Shown: in pieces, positions 56,080-64,000 of the stretch
How the letters are laid out: each line of letters opens with the position of its first letter
Position numbering within the stretch: position 1 is the stretch's first letter
Assembly (NCBI GenBank): GCA_022842245.1
Contig: JALHPZ010000014.1
Span: 16,191-80,190 of the forward strand
DNA: 64,000 nt
Direction: 5' to 3'
Origin: Gemmataceae bacterium
GTDB lineage: Bacteria; Planctomycetota; Planctomycetia; Gemmatales; Gemmataceae
The notes under the pieces: generated by a model
Told to the model about the DNA's origin: nothing
The model's input: only the letters and a program-made list of their open reading frames with translations
The model's database searches: none
Made by a program: the position numbers and the translations under genes

Positions 56080-59000
56080 TCAGGCTAGTCCTTGTTTGGA
56101 AAGTCCGATCATCAACTCCATCCCATCAACCTTCACGGTCGTCGCGAAACCCAGATCCGTCATCGGCCCGTCGACCCACGCCGTCGCCTGCACGGCCGCC
56201 GCGATGGCGTCGCGATGCGCGCGGATGGCGGCCATCAGTTCTTCGGCCGGCGACGTCAGGCTTAAAACGATTTTGTCCGCGAGGTCGAGACCGGCGTTCT
56301 TGCGTGCGTCCTGCACGAAGCGGATGACGTGCCGGCTGAGGCCCTCGGCCCGCAACTCCGGCGTGAGACGGCCATCGATCGCGACTTGCGTGCCGCGATC
56401 GACGACGCCGGCCCAGCCCGACTCGGCCGTGTACTCGATGGCGATGTCGTTCGCGTCGAGGGCGACGCCGCCGAGTTCGATGGGGCCGGCCCGCAACCGC
56501 TTCGCGAGGTCCTCGGCGGCGACGGTCTTCATCGCCTCGTCGACTTCCTTGCGCTTCGCGCCGATCTTCGCGCCGGCCGTCTTCATCTGAATCTTGGCCG
56601 ACGCCTTCAAGAGTGGCGATTCACTCAAGACGACACTCTTAACATTGAGTTCGTCGCAAATCGTCGTCGCGAATCGCCGGAGTGCCCGCTTGACCGAATC
56701 CGAATCGGTGTAGACCCGCAACTCCGCGAGCGGTTGCCGAACGACCTGCTTCGCAAGATTGCGGGCCGAGCCACCGAGCGTGATGAGGTCGAGCAGAGCC
56801 TGCGTATCGTCGGAGAGATCCGTGTCGATCAGCGTTTCATCCACGCTCGGGAAATCGCACAAATGCACACTCGGTGCGAAGCCCGCGGACGAACGTCCGT
56901 GGGCAGTGAGGTTCTTCCACATCACCTCCGCCAGGAACGGCACGCACGGCGCGATCAGCCGGCAAAGCGTCGTCAGTACCGCGTGCATCGTCTGGTAGGC
57001 AGCCAGTTTGTCGCGCCGGCCCGCGTCGTCGAGGACTGCGTTGCTGCTCCAGAATCGGTCGCGGTTCCGTCGGACGTACCAGTTGCTGAGCCGATCATCG
57101 ACGAACCGCTCCGCCTCCAGCGCGAAGCGCATGACGTCGAACGACTCGAACGCCTCGCGGGCCGTGCGGATCAGTCCCTGCAAATCCGAGAGAATCCAGC
57201 GGTCGATATCCGGCCGCTCCTTCACCGGCACTTGCGCGGCCGTCGGGTCGAAGTTGTCCGCGATGGCGTAGTTCACGAAGAAGCTGTAGCAGTTCCACAA
57301 CTTCAAGTGGAACTTTGCCCGCACTTCGTCGGCCGGCTTTGGGCCGAAGAGCAGGTTGCTCGCCGGGTTCTGCCGGCAGTAGAGCCAGCGCATCACGTCC
57401 GCGCCGATGGCGTTGAAGGGAATTGTGGCTCCCTTCGGATCCTTGATCTCGCCGCCCTCGTCGGCCGCCTTGTTGAACTCGATGGAGTTCCCGGCCGACT
57501 TGTGCATGTCGTGGCCGAACTGGTCCTTGCAGGTCGCGAAACCGAGTAGCGTCTTGAACGGCGGAACTTCGCCGTCGCTCATCATCGTGCTGAGCGCGAG
57601 CAGGGCGTAGAACCAGTTGCGGAACTGGCCGGGGAAACTCTCGGTTATGAAGTCGGCCGGCCTCCAGTCGGCGGGCAGCGTGCTATACGCCACGATGCCT
57701 GCGTCGAGCCACGGGTTGCCGACGTCCGGCACGCGGAACATCCGGTTGCCGGTGCGGGGGTTCTTCAGGACGATCTTGTCCACCCACGGCCGGTGCGGCG
57801 TGTGCCCGTCGAACTCCTGCCAGCCTTCGATGGCCCGCTCCTTCAACTCTTCGCGGCTGCCGATGACTTCGAAGTCGGTCGGATCCTTCTCGTCCACCCA
57901 GATCGGCAACGCGAGGCCCCAGTATCGCTTCTTCGAGATCATCCAGTCGCCCATGTTCTTGAGCCAGTCCAGCTCGCGCGCCCGGCCGTTGAGGCTTTCC
58001 GGTAGGAACGTCACCTGCGTCGTGACCTTCGCGATCTCGGCGCGGAAGCTGTAGCCGCCCTCCGGCGATTGTGGGTTCGCCGGATCGAACGCCGCACCCA
58101 TGCCGATGAACCACTCGTCCACCAGGCGATAGAGCAGTTCCGTCTTGCAGCGCCAGCAGTGCGGATAGCGGTGGACGTAGCGTTCGATGCCGAAGAGGCG
58201 GTCCTTCTTCTTCAACTCCTCGAAGACCGCGTCGGCCGTTGCCGGGTCCGCGGCATTTTTGCCTTCAAGTGATCCGAAGCCTTTGTGGAAGCAGCCATCG
58301 TCGCCGATCGGCGCGATCGGCGGCAGACCGTTGGCCTTGCCCCAGGCGAAGTCGATGTCGCCGCAGCCGGGGGCGGTGTGCACGATGCCGGTCCCTTCCG
58401 ATTCGCTGACGTCGTCGCCGCCAGAGACGACGCGGTGCGCGACCGCCCCCGTCACGGCCGGGCACCAGCCGTTCTGCTTGACGATCTTCGCGACTTCCTC
58501 CGGGAAGCCGTATTCGGATTGCTGCGCCGGCAGGTCGTCGAACGGCCCGGCGTACCGCCAGCCGAGCATCTCTTCGCCCTTCACTTCGTCGACGATCTCG
58601 TAGTTCTCGCCCTTGCCGGCCTTCGACTTGAACATCTGCTCGATGCTCGACAGGTTCGGCACGCCGTCGAGCCACTCGCGCTTGCCCTTCTTCGCGGTCG
58701 AATCCTCCTCGTCGCCGCCCGACGAGGCCATGCGGTCCTGCTTGAAGACGCCCTTCGCCAAGTAGTAGATCTCGCCTTTCAGCTTCACCTTCAGGTACGT
58801 CAGTTTCGGATTCACCGCCGCGCCGACGTTGCTCGTCAGCGTCCACGGCGTCGTCGTCCAAACGAGGAGATTTTCACCCGGTTTATCGAGCAACGGCAGC
58901 TTTACGAAACACGCGCGGTGTTCGACGAGCTTGTAGCCTTCCTTCATTTCCTGCTCGGAAATGCCGACGCCGCAGCGGCCGCACCAGGGCATCACATCGT

Positions 59001-59595
59001 AGCCGCGATAGATCAGCTTCTTCGCAAAGCACTTCTTGAGGAAGCTCCAGATCGCGTAGTTGTTCCGCTCCGCCATCGTGAAGTACGACTTCCGCTCGTC
59101 CGGCGTCTTCGCCCAATCGGCGTCGGTCACGTCCCAGTTCATCCACATGCCGAGGCGGATGCTCTGGTCCGTCTGGACGCGGGCGAAGGTGTTCACGCGG
59201 TCCTTGCAGGCCTGCACGAACCGGTCGATGCTTGCCTCGACGTTCCCCGGTACAAGGCTCTCGATGTCGCGCTTGCTCTTAAGTCGCAGTTCTTTTTCGA
59301 CCTCGACTTCGACCCACAGCCCTTGGCAATCGAAGCCGTTCTGGAAGCGCAGTTCGTGCCCGGCCATCGCGAAGTAGCGGCAGTACGCGTCCTTGTACGT
59401 GCGGCCCCAGGCGTGGTGGACGCCCATAGGATTGTTGGCAGTGATCGGCCCGTCGAGGAACGACCACTTCGGCTTGCCGGCATTGAGAGCCTTGCGTTTT
59501 TCGAAAGTGGCGTTCTCGGCCCAGAACTTCAGGACTTGCCGTTCCAACGCGGGGAAATCGGGCGACGACTCGACTTTCTCGAACGGCATCGGCAA
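56080..59595 (-). CDS. ileS: Isoleucyl-tRNA synthetase carrying an in-frame palindromic insertion
   Basis: The 1171-residue class I enzyme charges tRNA-Ile. The HIGH-region is 'NPMGVHHAWGRTYKD' (residues 55-69), 'FQNGFDCQGLWVEVEVEKEL' follows, and the KMSKS-region is 'DMHKSAGNSIEFN'. Zinc-type cysteine pairs occur in 'PWCGRCGVG' and 'HCWRCKTEL'. The large CP1 editing domain is present and length is normal for the long type. At about residues 896-906 the peptide 'TAHGRSSAGFA' is encoded by a 33-bp palindrome almost identical to the one after glyS; the frame is kept. DUF4956 follows directly and the Uma2 gene precedes it by 82 nt. Confidence 0.94.
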   Translation of the reverse strand: MPMPFEKVESSPDFPALERQVLKFWAENATFEKRKALNAGKPKWSFLDGPITANNPMGVHHAWGRTYKDAYCRYFAMAGHELRFQNGFDCQGLWVEVEVEKELRLKSKRDIESLVPGNVEASIDRFVQACKDRVNTFARVQTDQSIRLGMWMNWDVTDADWAKTPDERKSYFTMAERNNYAIWSFLKKCFAKKLIYRGYDVMPWCGRCGVGISEQEMKEGYKLVEHRACFVKLPLLDKPGENLLVWTTTPWTLTSNVGAAVNPKLTYLKVKLKGEIYYLAKGVFKQDRMASSGGDEEDSTAKKGKREWLDGVPNLSSIEQMFKSKAGKGENYEIVDEVKGEEMLGWRYAGPFDDLPAQQSEYGFPEEVAKIVKQNGWCPAVTGAVAHRVVSGGDDVSESEGTGIVHTAPGCGDIDFAWGKANGLPPIAPIGDDGCFHKGFGSLEGKNAADPATADAVFEELKKKDRLFGIERYVHRYPHCWRCKTELLYRLVDEWFIGMGAAFDPANPQSPEGGYSFRAEIAKVTTQVTFLPESLNGRARELDWLKNMGDWMISKKRYWGLALPIWVDEKDPTDFEVIGSREELKERAIEGWQEFDGHTPHRPWVDKIVLKNPRTGNRMFRVPDVGNPWLDAGIVAYSTLPADWRPADFITESFPGQFRNWFYALLALSTMMSDGEVPPFKTLLGFATCKDQFGHDMHKSAGNSIEFNKAADEGGEIKDPKGATIPFNAIGADVMRWLYCRQNPASNLLFGPKPADEVRAKFHLKLWNCYSFFVNYAIADNFDPTAAQVPVKERPDIDRWILSDLQGLIRTAREAFESFDVMRFALEAERFVDDRLSNWYVRRNRDRFWSSNAVLDDAGRRDKLAAYQTMHAVLTTLCRLIAPCVPFLAEVMWKNLTAHGRSSAGFAPSVHLCDFPSVDETLIDTDLSDDTQALLDLITLGGSARNLAKQVVRQPLAELRVYTDSDSVKRALRRFATTICDELNVKSVVLSESPLLKASAKIQMKTAGAKIGAKRKEVDEAMKTVAAEDLAKRLRAGPIELGGVALDANDIAIEYTAESGWAGVVDRGTQVAIDGRLTPELRAEGLSRHVIRFVQDARKNAGLDLADKIVLSLTSPAEELMAAIRAHRDAIAAAVQATAWVDGPMTDLGFATTVKVDGMELMIGLSKQGLA
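56876..56908. repeat. 33-bp palindromic element, copy B (in frame inside ileS)
   Basis: This is the reverse complement of 16066-16098 with one mismatch in 33. Its 33-bp length equals 11 codons, so it adds the peptide TAHGRSSAGFA without shifting the frame. The stem survives apart from the one substitution, which turns a T-A pair into a C·A mismatch. Confidence 0.8.
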
Positions 59596-59677
59596 GAACC
59601 TCGACTGAGGGCATGAACGGATAATGTAGCGGAAGCGGCCAGCGAGATGCAGGGGTGGAACGACATGAGGTGACGGA

Positions 59678-60352
59678 CTACTTCGTTTTCCTTCTCGCCG
59701 AATTGGCGGGCTTCTCGAGCTTCTCGAACAACTTCTTCAAGACCAACTTGAACCCCGGCAGAACACCGCCGCCGTCCAATGTGCCCGATGCGGGGATCGC
59801 GGTCGAATCGTCCGGTCCGGTATACACCTCGGCGCTCCGCGACGCGGGGTCGATCTCCCAAACGATTTCGACTCCGGCGCGGAAGTATTCGGATCGTTTG
59901 CGGGCCATCTCTCGCCGCGTGTTCGACGGGCTGAGTACCTCGACGACGAGGCTTGGGATCAGCTTGCTGATCGGATCGAGAGGAACGGTCCGTTCGGGCC
60001 GCCGGTTCCAGGAGACGAACGAGACATCCGGCGCGCGGACCAAGTCCGGTATCAATTCGGTTAACGCGTCGGCTCCGCCGAGAAAACCGAGGTCCGATTC
60101 TTCGAGAAAATTACCGATGATCCGTCCTAATTCCATCGCGAGATACGATTCGGGAAACCCCATCGCCTTCTCCACCAGCGTCCGTTCGACCAGCTCGTAA
60201 ATCTTGTCGCTCCGGCCTTCCATCCGCAGCAGATCGCGCTTGGTCGCCTTGCCCGGCGGAGGGTCGAGGCAAACGCGCGACGCCGGCACGCCCAGCCGGC
60301 GGAGCAGTTCGCCCACGGTGTTCTCGCTTCGATTTCGAATGGCCGTTCGCAC
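59678..60352 (-). CDS. Uma2/DUF820-family putative restriction-endonuclease-like protein
   Basis: The 224-residue protein matches the Uma2 (DUF820) fold: 'LLRMEGRSDKIYELVERTLV', 'GFPESYLAMELGRIIGNFLE', the PD-(D/E)xK-like core 'VRAPDVSFVSWNR' followed by 'SLVVEVLSPSNTRREMARKR' and 'FRAGVEIVWEIDP'. Catalytic Asp, Glu and Lys positions look present. The family is expanded in planctomycetes and cyanobacteria; nuclease activity is predicted, not established. It starts 18 nt after the caspase-cytochrome gene stop and precedes ileS. Confidence 0.82.
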   Translation of the reverse strand: MRTAIRNRSENTVGELLRRLGVPASRVCLDPPPGKATKRDLLRMEGRSDKIYELVERTLVEKAMGFPESYLAMELGRIIGNFLEESDLGFLGGADALTELIPDLVRAPDVSFVSWNRRPERTVPLDPISKLIPSLVVEVLSPSNTRREMARKRSEYFRAGVEIVWEIDPASRSAEVYTGPDDSTAIPASGTLDGGGVLPGFKLVLKKLFEKLEKPANSARRKTK

Positions 60353-60370
60353 GGTGGATCCTCCCCGTCG

Positions 60371-62992
60371 TCACTTCGCGCCCGAATTGATCCAATCCTT
60401 AATGGCCTGCTTTTCGGCGGCCGTCAGCCGCGGCTTGTCGGGCGGGGGCATGCTGTCGGACATGATCGCGCCCCACAGATCGCTCTTGTCCGCGTCCCCG
60501 GGCACGACCAAGCCTGGTTTCTTGCCAATGGATTCGAGCGTGCGCAGGTCGATCATCGCACGGATTTGCGGCGTACCGTGGCACGTGTAGCAATGGGTAC
60601 GGAAGACCGCCGAGACCTTCTCGAACGACACCGCCGTCGCGGGTGTCGTTCCGGTCCCGGAATCCGGCTTCATTTCCATCTTCTCGTCTTCCGGCGGCGC
60701 CGCTTCCGGGATCACCTCCCACTTCAAGCCGAGCGCCAGGTTCTTGTGCATCTTGGCGAGGACCTCCCAGGGCGTGCCCTTGTGGTCGTCCGCCATCTTG
60801 GCCAGCAGTTCGCGGGCCTCCTCGGCCTTTTCCTGAATGTCCTTCTTGCTAGTCATCTTGACCGTGGACGCGAGTCGATAACCCGCGGCCTTGCCCTTCT
60901 CGGGCTTCGGCAGGCTGTCGGTACGGATCTTGCCAAGCGCACCGCGATATTCCTCGATGAAGGCCCAGCGCAACTGGGTCTGCGCCTTGGCGTACTGGTA
61001 GAGTGCCAGCCATCGCTTGGACTTCTCGTTGGGCAGTTCCGCCGCGATCTTTTCGAGTTTGTCCATCTTGTCCTTGAGTTCCAACTCGATGAGAGCCGGG
61101 CCGGTCTGGTCATCGAGAGCGTTCTTCCGAGCCTTGTCGTCCACGTCGCCCTCGAAGGATTCCTTTAAGCCGTTCTCGCCGAAGGTCCACTTCTCGCGGA
61201 TCGTCTGGAGCGCTTCGAGCGTGGCGTGGCGGACCGGATATTTGGCTTGGTCCTTGAGGATCTGATCGTCGGCGATCCCGTCGTCAGCATAGGCCTTCAT
61301 CACCTCGGCATCGAACGGGTAAACCTGGCCGAGACTGGCCGGGATTTCCAGATCCTTGCGGATGCCGGGCAGGGACGCGGCCTGCATCACCTTGGTGATG
61401 TCGTCGAGGGAGACACCCCTGGGAATATCCGCCCAGGCGAATCGCGCGGCGAGCGCTTCGTCCTTGTCGTAGTCGATCGCCGCTTTGGGTTCCTCGCCGG
61501 CCATTTTCACCGTTTGCACGATACGGTTGTCGCGCTTCGCACCCAGATACGCTTTCAAGGAGTCCATCCACGGCGCGATCGGCAGCGGGTCTCCCGGATT
61601 CGGCGGTGGCTGTTTCATGGCCTTCACGCGATCGGCCTGGACGCGAAAGGCGGTCAGGAATTCGCTACCCGTTTCCTGGATCTCGTGGGCGTTCTCGCCG
61701 GCCGAGCAACTCGTGACGACCTGTACGCCAGGCGGAGCCGCGTGAAGCAACTCGTCGAGTTTGGGAGACATCGGTTCACTGCCCGGCTTTGCGGCTCCGT
61801 ACTGCGTGTTGAATCGGCAGACATCAAGAATCAACAGTTTCTGCTGGGCCTTGCAGTCCTTCAACTTCGCGAAGATGTCGTCGAACGGAATGAGTGTGCC
61901 GATGGCGTCCGGTTCGCCTTCCACCGGTACCAGGTAGGCTTTGCCATCCATTTCGACCGCATGACCGCCGAAATAGATCACGACGCGATCTTGCGCCCGG
62001 CTAGTCGAGCAGAATTCGGAGACCGCCTTCTCCAGCACCGACTTGATGGGCGGCTTGAAGTCCTTATCGCCGGAAGTGTCGCTCAACACGAACAACTGAT
62101 TGTTGTCTTTGTCGTTCGGAATTCGCCACTCGAAGGCGATCTTTTTGGCAGTCCTCGTGGGGAGGTCGTCTCCGCGCGTGCCGGCACCGGGCGTGAGGTT
62201 GTTGAAATAGATGTACTTGGAGATGTGCACGAAAAGCATGCGGCGAGGGAACGGATCGCCGGATAGCTTCGAAACCGTCTTTCCCGCATCGTTCCCCGTC
62301 GTGCCGATGTGTTTGGCAAGGCTCTTGTCGTTTTCCTGCTTGGCCTGAGCGTCCTTGCGAGCCTGATCGTTTTCGATCTTGTTCATGAAGAAGATGGCGC
62401 CGCCGACCATCGACCCGCAGAGCACGAGAACGAGGGCCGGGCCGATCCAACGGTTGCCGCCGCGGCGTTTGTAGCCGCGCGGTCGGGACGGTTCGAAGTC
62501 GGCCTGGAAGGCGACATCGGCCGGGGTAGGCGTGTAGGCCGGCGCCGCGTAGGGCTGCGGATAAGGCTGGGGCGGATAGCCGGGCGGAGCGTATCCGGGT
62601 GGGGCATAGGCCTGCGGATCGTATCCGTGGGGCGGGTAGCCGTGCGGCGGGGCGTAGGCTTGGGGTGGATACGGCTGTGGTGGATAGCCGGGAGGAGCGT
62701 ATCCGGCGGGCGGCGCGTACGGGTAGCCCTGCGGGTAAGGCTGGGGCGGAGCGTAGCCGGGAGGCGGGGCATAGGCCGGCATCGGCGGCTGGCCGGCCGG
62801 CATCGCCGGACCGGGCAACGGTTGCGAGACCGGTGCCGCCTGCAACGGCTCCGGCGACGGGGTTTCGGGGCGCTTCCGCCCCTGAACGACCATACCGCAC
62901 TTCTTGCACTTCATCGCCCGTTCCGCCCAGTCGATCGGAATCCGGAGCACGTTCCGACATCCCGGACAGACGGCTTGAACAGTGGCGGACAT
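60371..62992 (-). CDS. Caspase-family protease fused to zinc ribbon, Pro-rich repeats, a membrane span and cytochrome c
   Basis: This 873-residue protein is a composite. C9/C12 and C29/C32 form a zinc ribbon. A long Pro/Tyr/Gly repeat region (about 50-165, units such as YAPPGYPPQPYP) precedes one membrane span at about 183-203 ('PALVLVLCGSMVGGAIFFM'). The caspase-like p20 domain follows, with catalytic His343 in 'VIYFGGHAVEMDG' and Cys392 in 'LLILDVCRFN'. A helical region leads to a C-terminal cytochrome c of the planctomycete type, with haem site 'CYTCHG' near 801 and 'SMPPPDKPRLTAAEKQ' typical of PSCyt1. The protease lies on the extracytoplasmic side by topology. The join of a caspase with a haem domain is unusual. 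Confidence 0.85.
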   Translation of the reverse strand: MSATVQAVCPGCRNVLRIPIDWAERAMKCKKCGMVVQGRKRPETPSPEPLQAAPVSQPLPGPAMPAGQPPMPAYAPPPGYAPPQPYPQGYPYAPPAGYAPPGYPPQPYPPQAYAPPHGYPPHGYDPQAYAPPGYAPPGYPPQPYPQPYAAPAYTPTPADVAFQADFEPSRPRGYKRRGGNRWIGPALVLVLCGSMVGGAIFFMNKIENDQARKDAQAKQENDKSLAKHIGTTGNDAGKTVSKLSGDPFPRRMLFVHISKYIYFNNLTPGAGTRGDDLPTRTAKKIAFEWRIPNDKDNNQLFVLSDTSGDKDFKPPIKSVLEKAVSEFCSTSRAQDRVVIYFGGHAVEMDGKAYLVPVEGEPDAIGTLIPFDDIFAKLKDCKAQQKLLILDVCRFNTQYGAAKPGSEPMSPKLDELLHAAPPGVQVVTSCSAGENAHEIQETGSEFLTAFRVQADRVKAMKQPPPNPGDPLPIAPWMDSLKAYLGAKRDNRIVQTVKMAGEEPKAAIDYDKDEALAARFAWADIPRGVSLDDITKVMQAASLPGIRKDLEIPASLGQVYPFDAEVMKAYADDGIADDQILKDQAKYPVRHATLEALQTIREKWTFGENGLKESFEGDVDDKARKNALDDQTGPALIELELKDKMDKLEKIAAELPNEKSKRWLALYQYAKAQTQLRWAFIEEYRGALGKIRTDSLPKPEKGKAAGYRLASTVKMTSKKDIQEKAEEARELLAKMADDHKGTPWEVLAKMHKNLALGLKWEVIPEAAPPEDEKMEMKPDSGTGTTPATAVSFEKVSAVFRTHCYTCHGTPQIRAMIDLRTLESIGKKPGLVVPGDADKSDLWGAIMSDSMPPPDKPRLTAAEKQAIKDWINSGAK

Positions 62993-63063
62993 TCGCGTCT
63001 CCCGCGTGCGAAAAATCGTTCAGGTTTCATTTTACGGTACAAACCGCTGGAATGCCGGAACGA

Positions 63064-63294
63064 TCAGTCCATTTTGAATTGGGGTTCGTCATCGTCGAAG
63101 ATCGGCGTCAGGTCTGCGGTCGATTCCAAACCGACCGGTTCGAGCACCGGGGGCGGCGCGGTCGAATTCCCGGCCGGCGGCACCTTGATCGGCTGCTTGC
63201 AAATCAAACACGCCACGACCTTGCCCCGGTCCGTCTCCTCGACCAGCATGAACTTCCGACACTTCGGATTCGGGCACCGTACGGCCGCGACCAT
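63064..63294 (-). CDS. Small zinc-ribbon protein
   Basis: The 76-residue protein has four cysteines (C7, C12, C29, C32) in 'VRCPNPKCRKFMLVEE' and 'VACLICKQPIKV', followed by an acidic Pro-rich tail ('IFDDDEPQFKMD'). The ribbon resembles the N-terminal ribbon of the downstream caspase-cytochrome gene. It starts 2 nt after the SRPBCC stop, so the two are co-translated. A longer open frame upstream overlaps the SRPBCC gene and is rejected. Confidence 0.8.
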   Translation of the reverse strand: MVAAVRCPNPKCRKFMLVEETDRGKVVACLICKQPIKVPPAGNSTAPPPVLEPVGLESTADLTPIFDDDEPQFKMD

Positions 63295-63296
63295 GG

Positions 63297-63770
63297 CTAC
63301 TCTCCCGCTGGTTCGGATGCCAGCTTTTCCGCCAACGATTTCAACTGCGCATGATCGCGGCCGATGGCCTGCCCCACGCCCATTTTGATCAGGGGCGTGA
63401 TCAACCGGAGGATGAATCCCCTCAATGGCATGTGGAAATCGAATTTCAGGATCGTGGTATCCGCGGCATCCCCGGGGGACAGTTCGTAGATCACGCCCAT
63501 CGCCAAATCGGGCGGCAGCGAGCCGCCGGTCATGCCCACCGACAACTTGCGATCCGGCTCCCAATCGATGACCGTGGACCGATACGTCACGATCTTGTTG
63601 TTCTGAAGCAGTCGCACGGTCGCGACCGATCCAACGCCCCGGGCGTCGGGATTCTCGATATCCTCGGAAACGAGTTGCGCCATCCAGCGTTTGCGCAGGT
63701 CGAATTCGGTGATGCAGCGCCAGACCGTCGCGGCGGGCGCATGGATGGCGATCTCACGTTCGATATGCAT
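63297..63770 (-). CDS. SRPBCC-family (polyketide cyclase/START-like) protein
   Basis: The 157-residue protein begins 'MHIEREIAIHAPAATVWRCI', the classic SRPBCC first strand and helix, and continues with 'VGSVATVRLLQNNKIVTYRS' and 'TILKFDFHMPLRGFILRLIT'. These helix-grip proteins bind hydrophobic ligands such as lipids; the ligand here is unknown. I placed the start at the ATG 63770. The YHS gene ends 13 nt upstream, and the zinc-ribbon gene starts 2 nt downstream. Confidence 0.84.
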   Translation of the reverse strand: MHIEREIAIHAPAATVWRCITEFDLRKRWMAQLVSEDIENPDARGVGSVATVRLLQNNKIVTYRSTVIDWEPDRKLSVGMTGGSLPPDLAMGVIYELSPGDAADTTILKFDFHMPLRGFILRLITPLIKMGVGQAIGRDHAQLKSLAEKLASEPAGE

Positions 63771-63783
63771 CGTGGCTCCGGGC

Positions 63784-64000
63784 TTATTTGTTCTTCTTCT
63801 CGAACGCGTCGACGTACTTCTTCGGGTTGTCGTTGAACTCGTCGCGGCAGCCCGAACAGCAAACGTAGTACGTTTTTCCATTGAAGCTGACGGCCATGGT
63901 GCCGACGCCGCCGGTGACGACGCATTCGGGCTTCTTCGCGGCCGCGCCACCCGCGAACGACTCGCCCTCCTTCGTGCCCGACGCCTTGTAAACACCAGAG
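63784..64000 (-). CDS. YHS-domain protein, 5' end outside the window
   Basis: The C-terminal 72 codons are present; the start lies beyond the window edge. They contain 'KKPECVVTGGVGTMAVSFNG' and 'YYVCCSGCRDEFNDNPKKYV', a YHS/TRASH-like metal-binding domain, and end in 'DAFEKKNK'. Three cysteines in the CCSGC pattern suggest a copper or other soft-metal site. It is the first visible gene of the minus-strand run that includes SRPBCC, zinc-ribbon and caspase-cytochrome genes. Confidence 0.8.
   Translation of the reverse strand, partial: SGVYKASGTKEGESFAGGAAAKKPECVVTGGVGTMAVSFNGKTYYVCCSGCRDEFNDNPKKYVDAFEKKNK

Noticed and set aside
59655-60200. 181-codon plus-strand frame opposite Uma2
   Set aside because: Uma2 motifs on the minus strand are clear and the plus frame has no family resemblance.
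1-64000. CRISPR arrays, insertion sequences, prophage or rRNA genes
   Set aside because: No spaced repeat arrays, transposase, integrase, phage structural genes or rRNA sequence were recognised by eye.

Overview
The window is GC-rich bacterial chromosome and looks like a planctomycete, most likely of the Gemmata/Gemmataceae type. The taxon is inferred from gene content; I made no comparison with a reference genome. The pointers are a DUF1549/DUF1553 secreted protein with a CxxCH motif, a DUF1570-like secreted protein, a caspase-domain protein ending in a planctomycete-type cytochrome c domain, multihaem c554-like and c'-like cytochromes, PQQ-type and NHL propellers, an Uma2-family protein, and many secreted proteins of unknown function. 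Coding density is high. I see no prophage, insertion sequence, CRISPR array or rRNA operon. One tRNA gene is present: tRNA-Pro(GGG).

Layout. 1-8.4 kb (minus strand) holds an unusual gene set: a protein with two GAF-like domains joined to an HlyD-type adaptor, a WD40-HlyD adaptor, an M50 site-2-protease-like membrane protein with a PqqD/RRE-like N-terminus and an HlyD-like tail, and a HAD phosphatase. 8.5-11.3 kb (plus) holds a fused acyltransferase/acyl-ACP synthetase and a RidA protein. 11.5-19 kb holds an NHL propeller, a HEAT protein, glycyl-tRNA synthetase with a low-GC internal block, chorismate synthase, a small secreted protein and threonine aldolase. 19-25.8 kb (plus) holds an M16 protease, a UVR-motif protein, a membrane-anchored unknown and a tetrahaem cytochrome. 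25.8-30.2 kb holds a Tat-like secreted unknown, a c'-like cytochrome and a membrane-TPR protein. 30.2-33.4 kb (minus) is a tight run of cobB, folD, an AI-2E-type permease and a small membrane protein.

33.6-41.2 kb holds a GT39/ArnT-like mannosyltransferase-type protein next to tRNA-Pro, two secreted planctomycete proteins and an SGNH hydrolase. 41.2-45.6 kb is a parE/parC-type (gyrB/gyrA-like) topoisomerase pair. 45.8-48 kb is a TolC-like and PhnD-like pair. 48.3-52.9 kb (plus) holds a three-domain thiamine-phosphate synthase fusion, a PQQ propeller and a D-aminoacylase-like amidohydrolase. 53-54.9 kb is the DUF1549/DUF1553 protein. 55.4-64 kb is a long minus-strand run: YHS protein (cut by the window edge), SRPBCC protein, zinc ribbon, caspase-cytochrome fusion, Uma2, ileS and a DUF4956 membrane protein.

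The best candidates for something undescribed are the RRE/M50/HlyD/GAF/WD40 locus, the caspase-cytochrome c operon, the mosaic block inside glyS, and a 33-bp palindromic element found both between glyS and aroC and in frame inside ileS. Strong hairpin terminators separate most convergent gene pairs.
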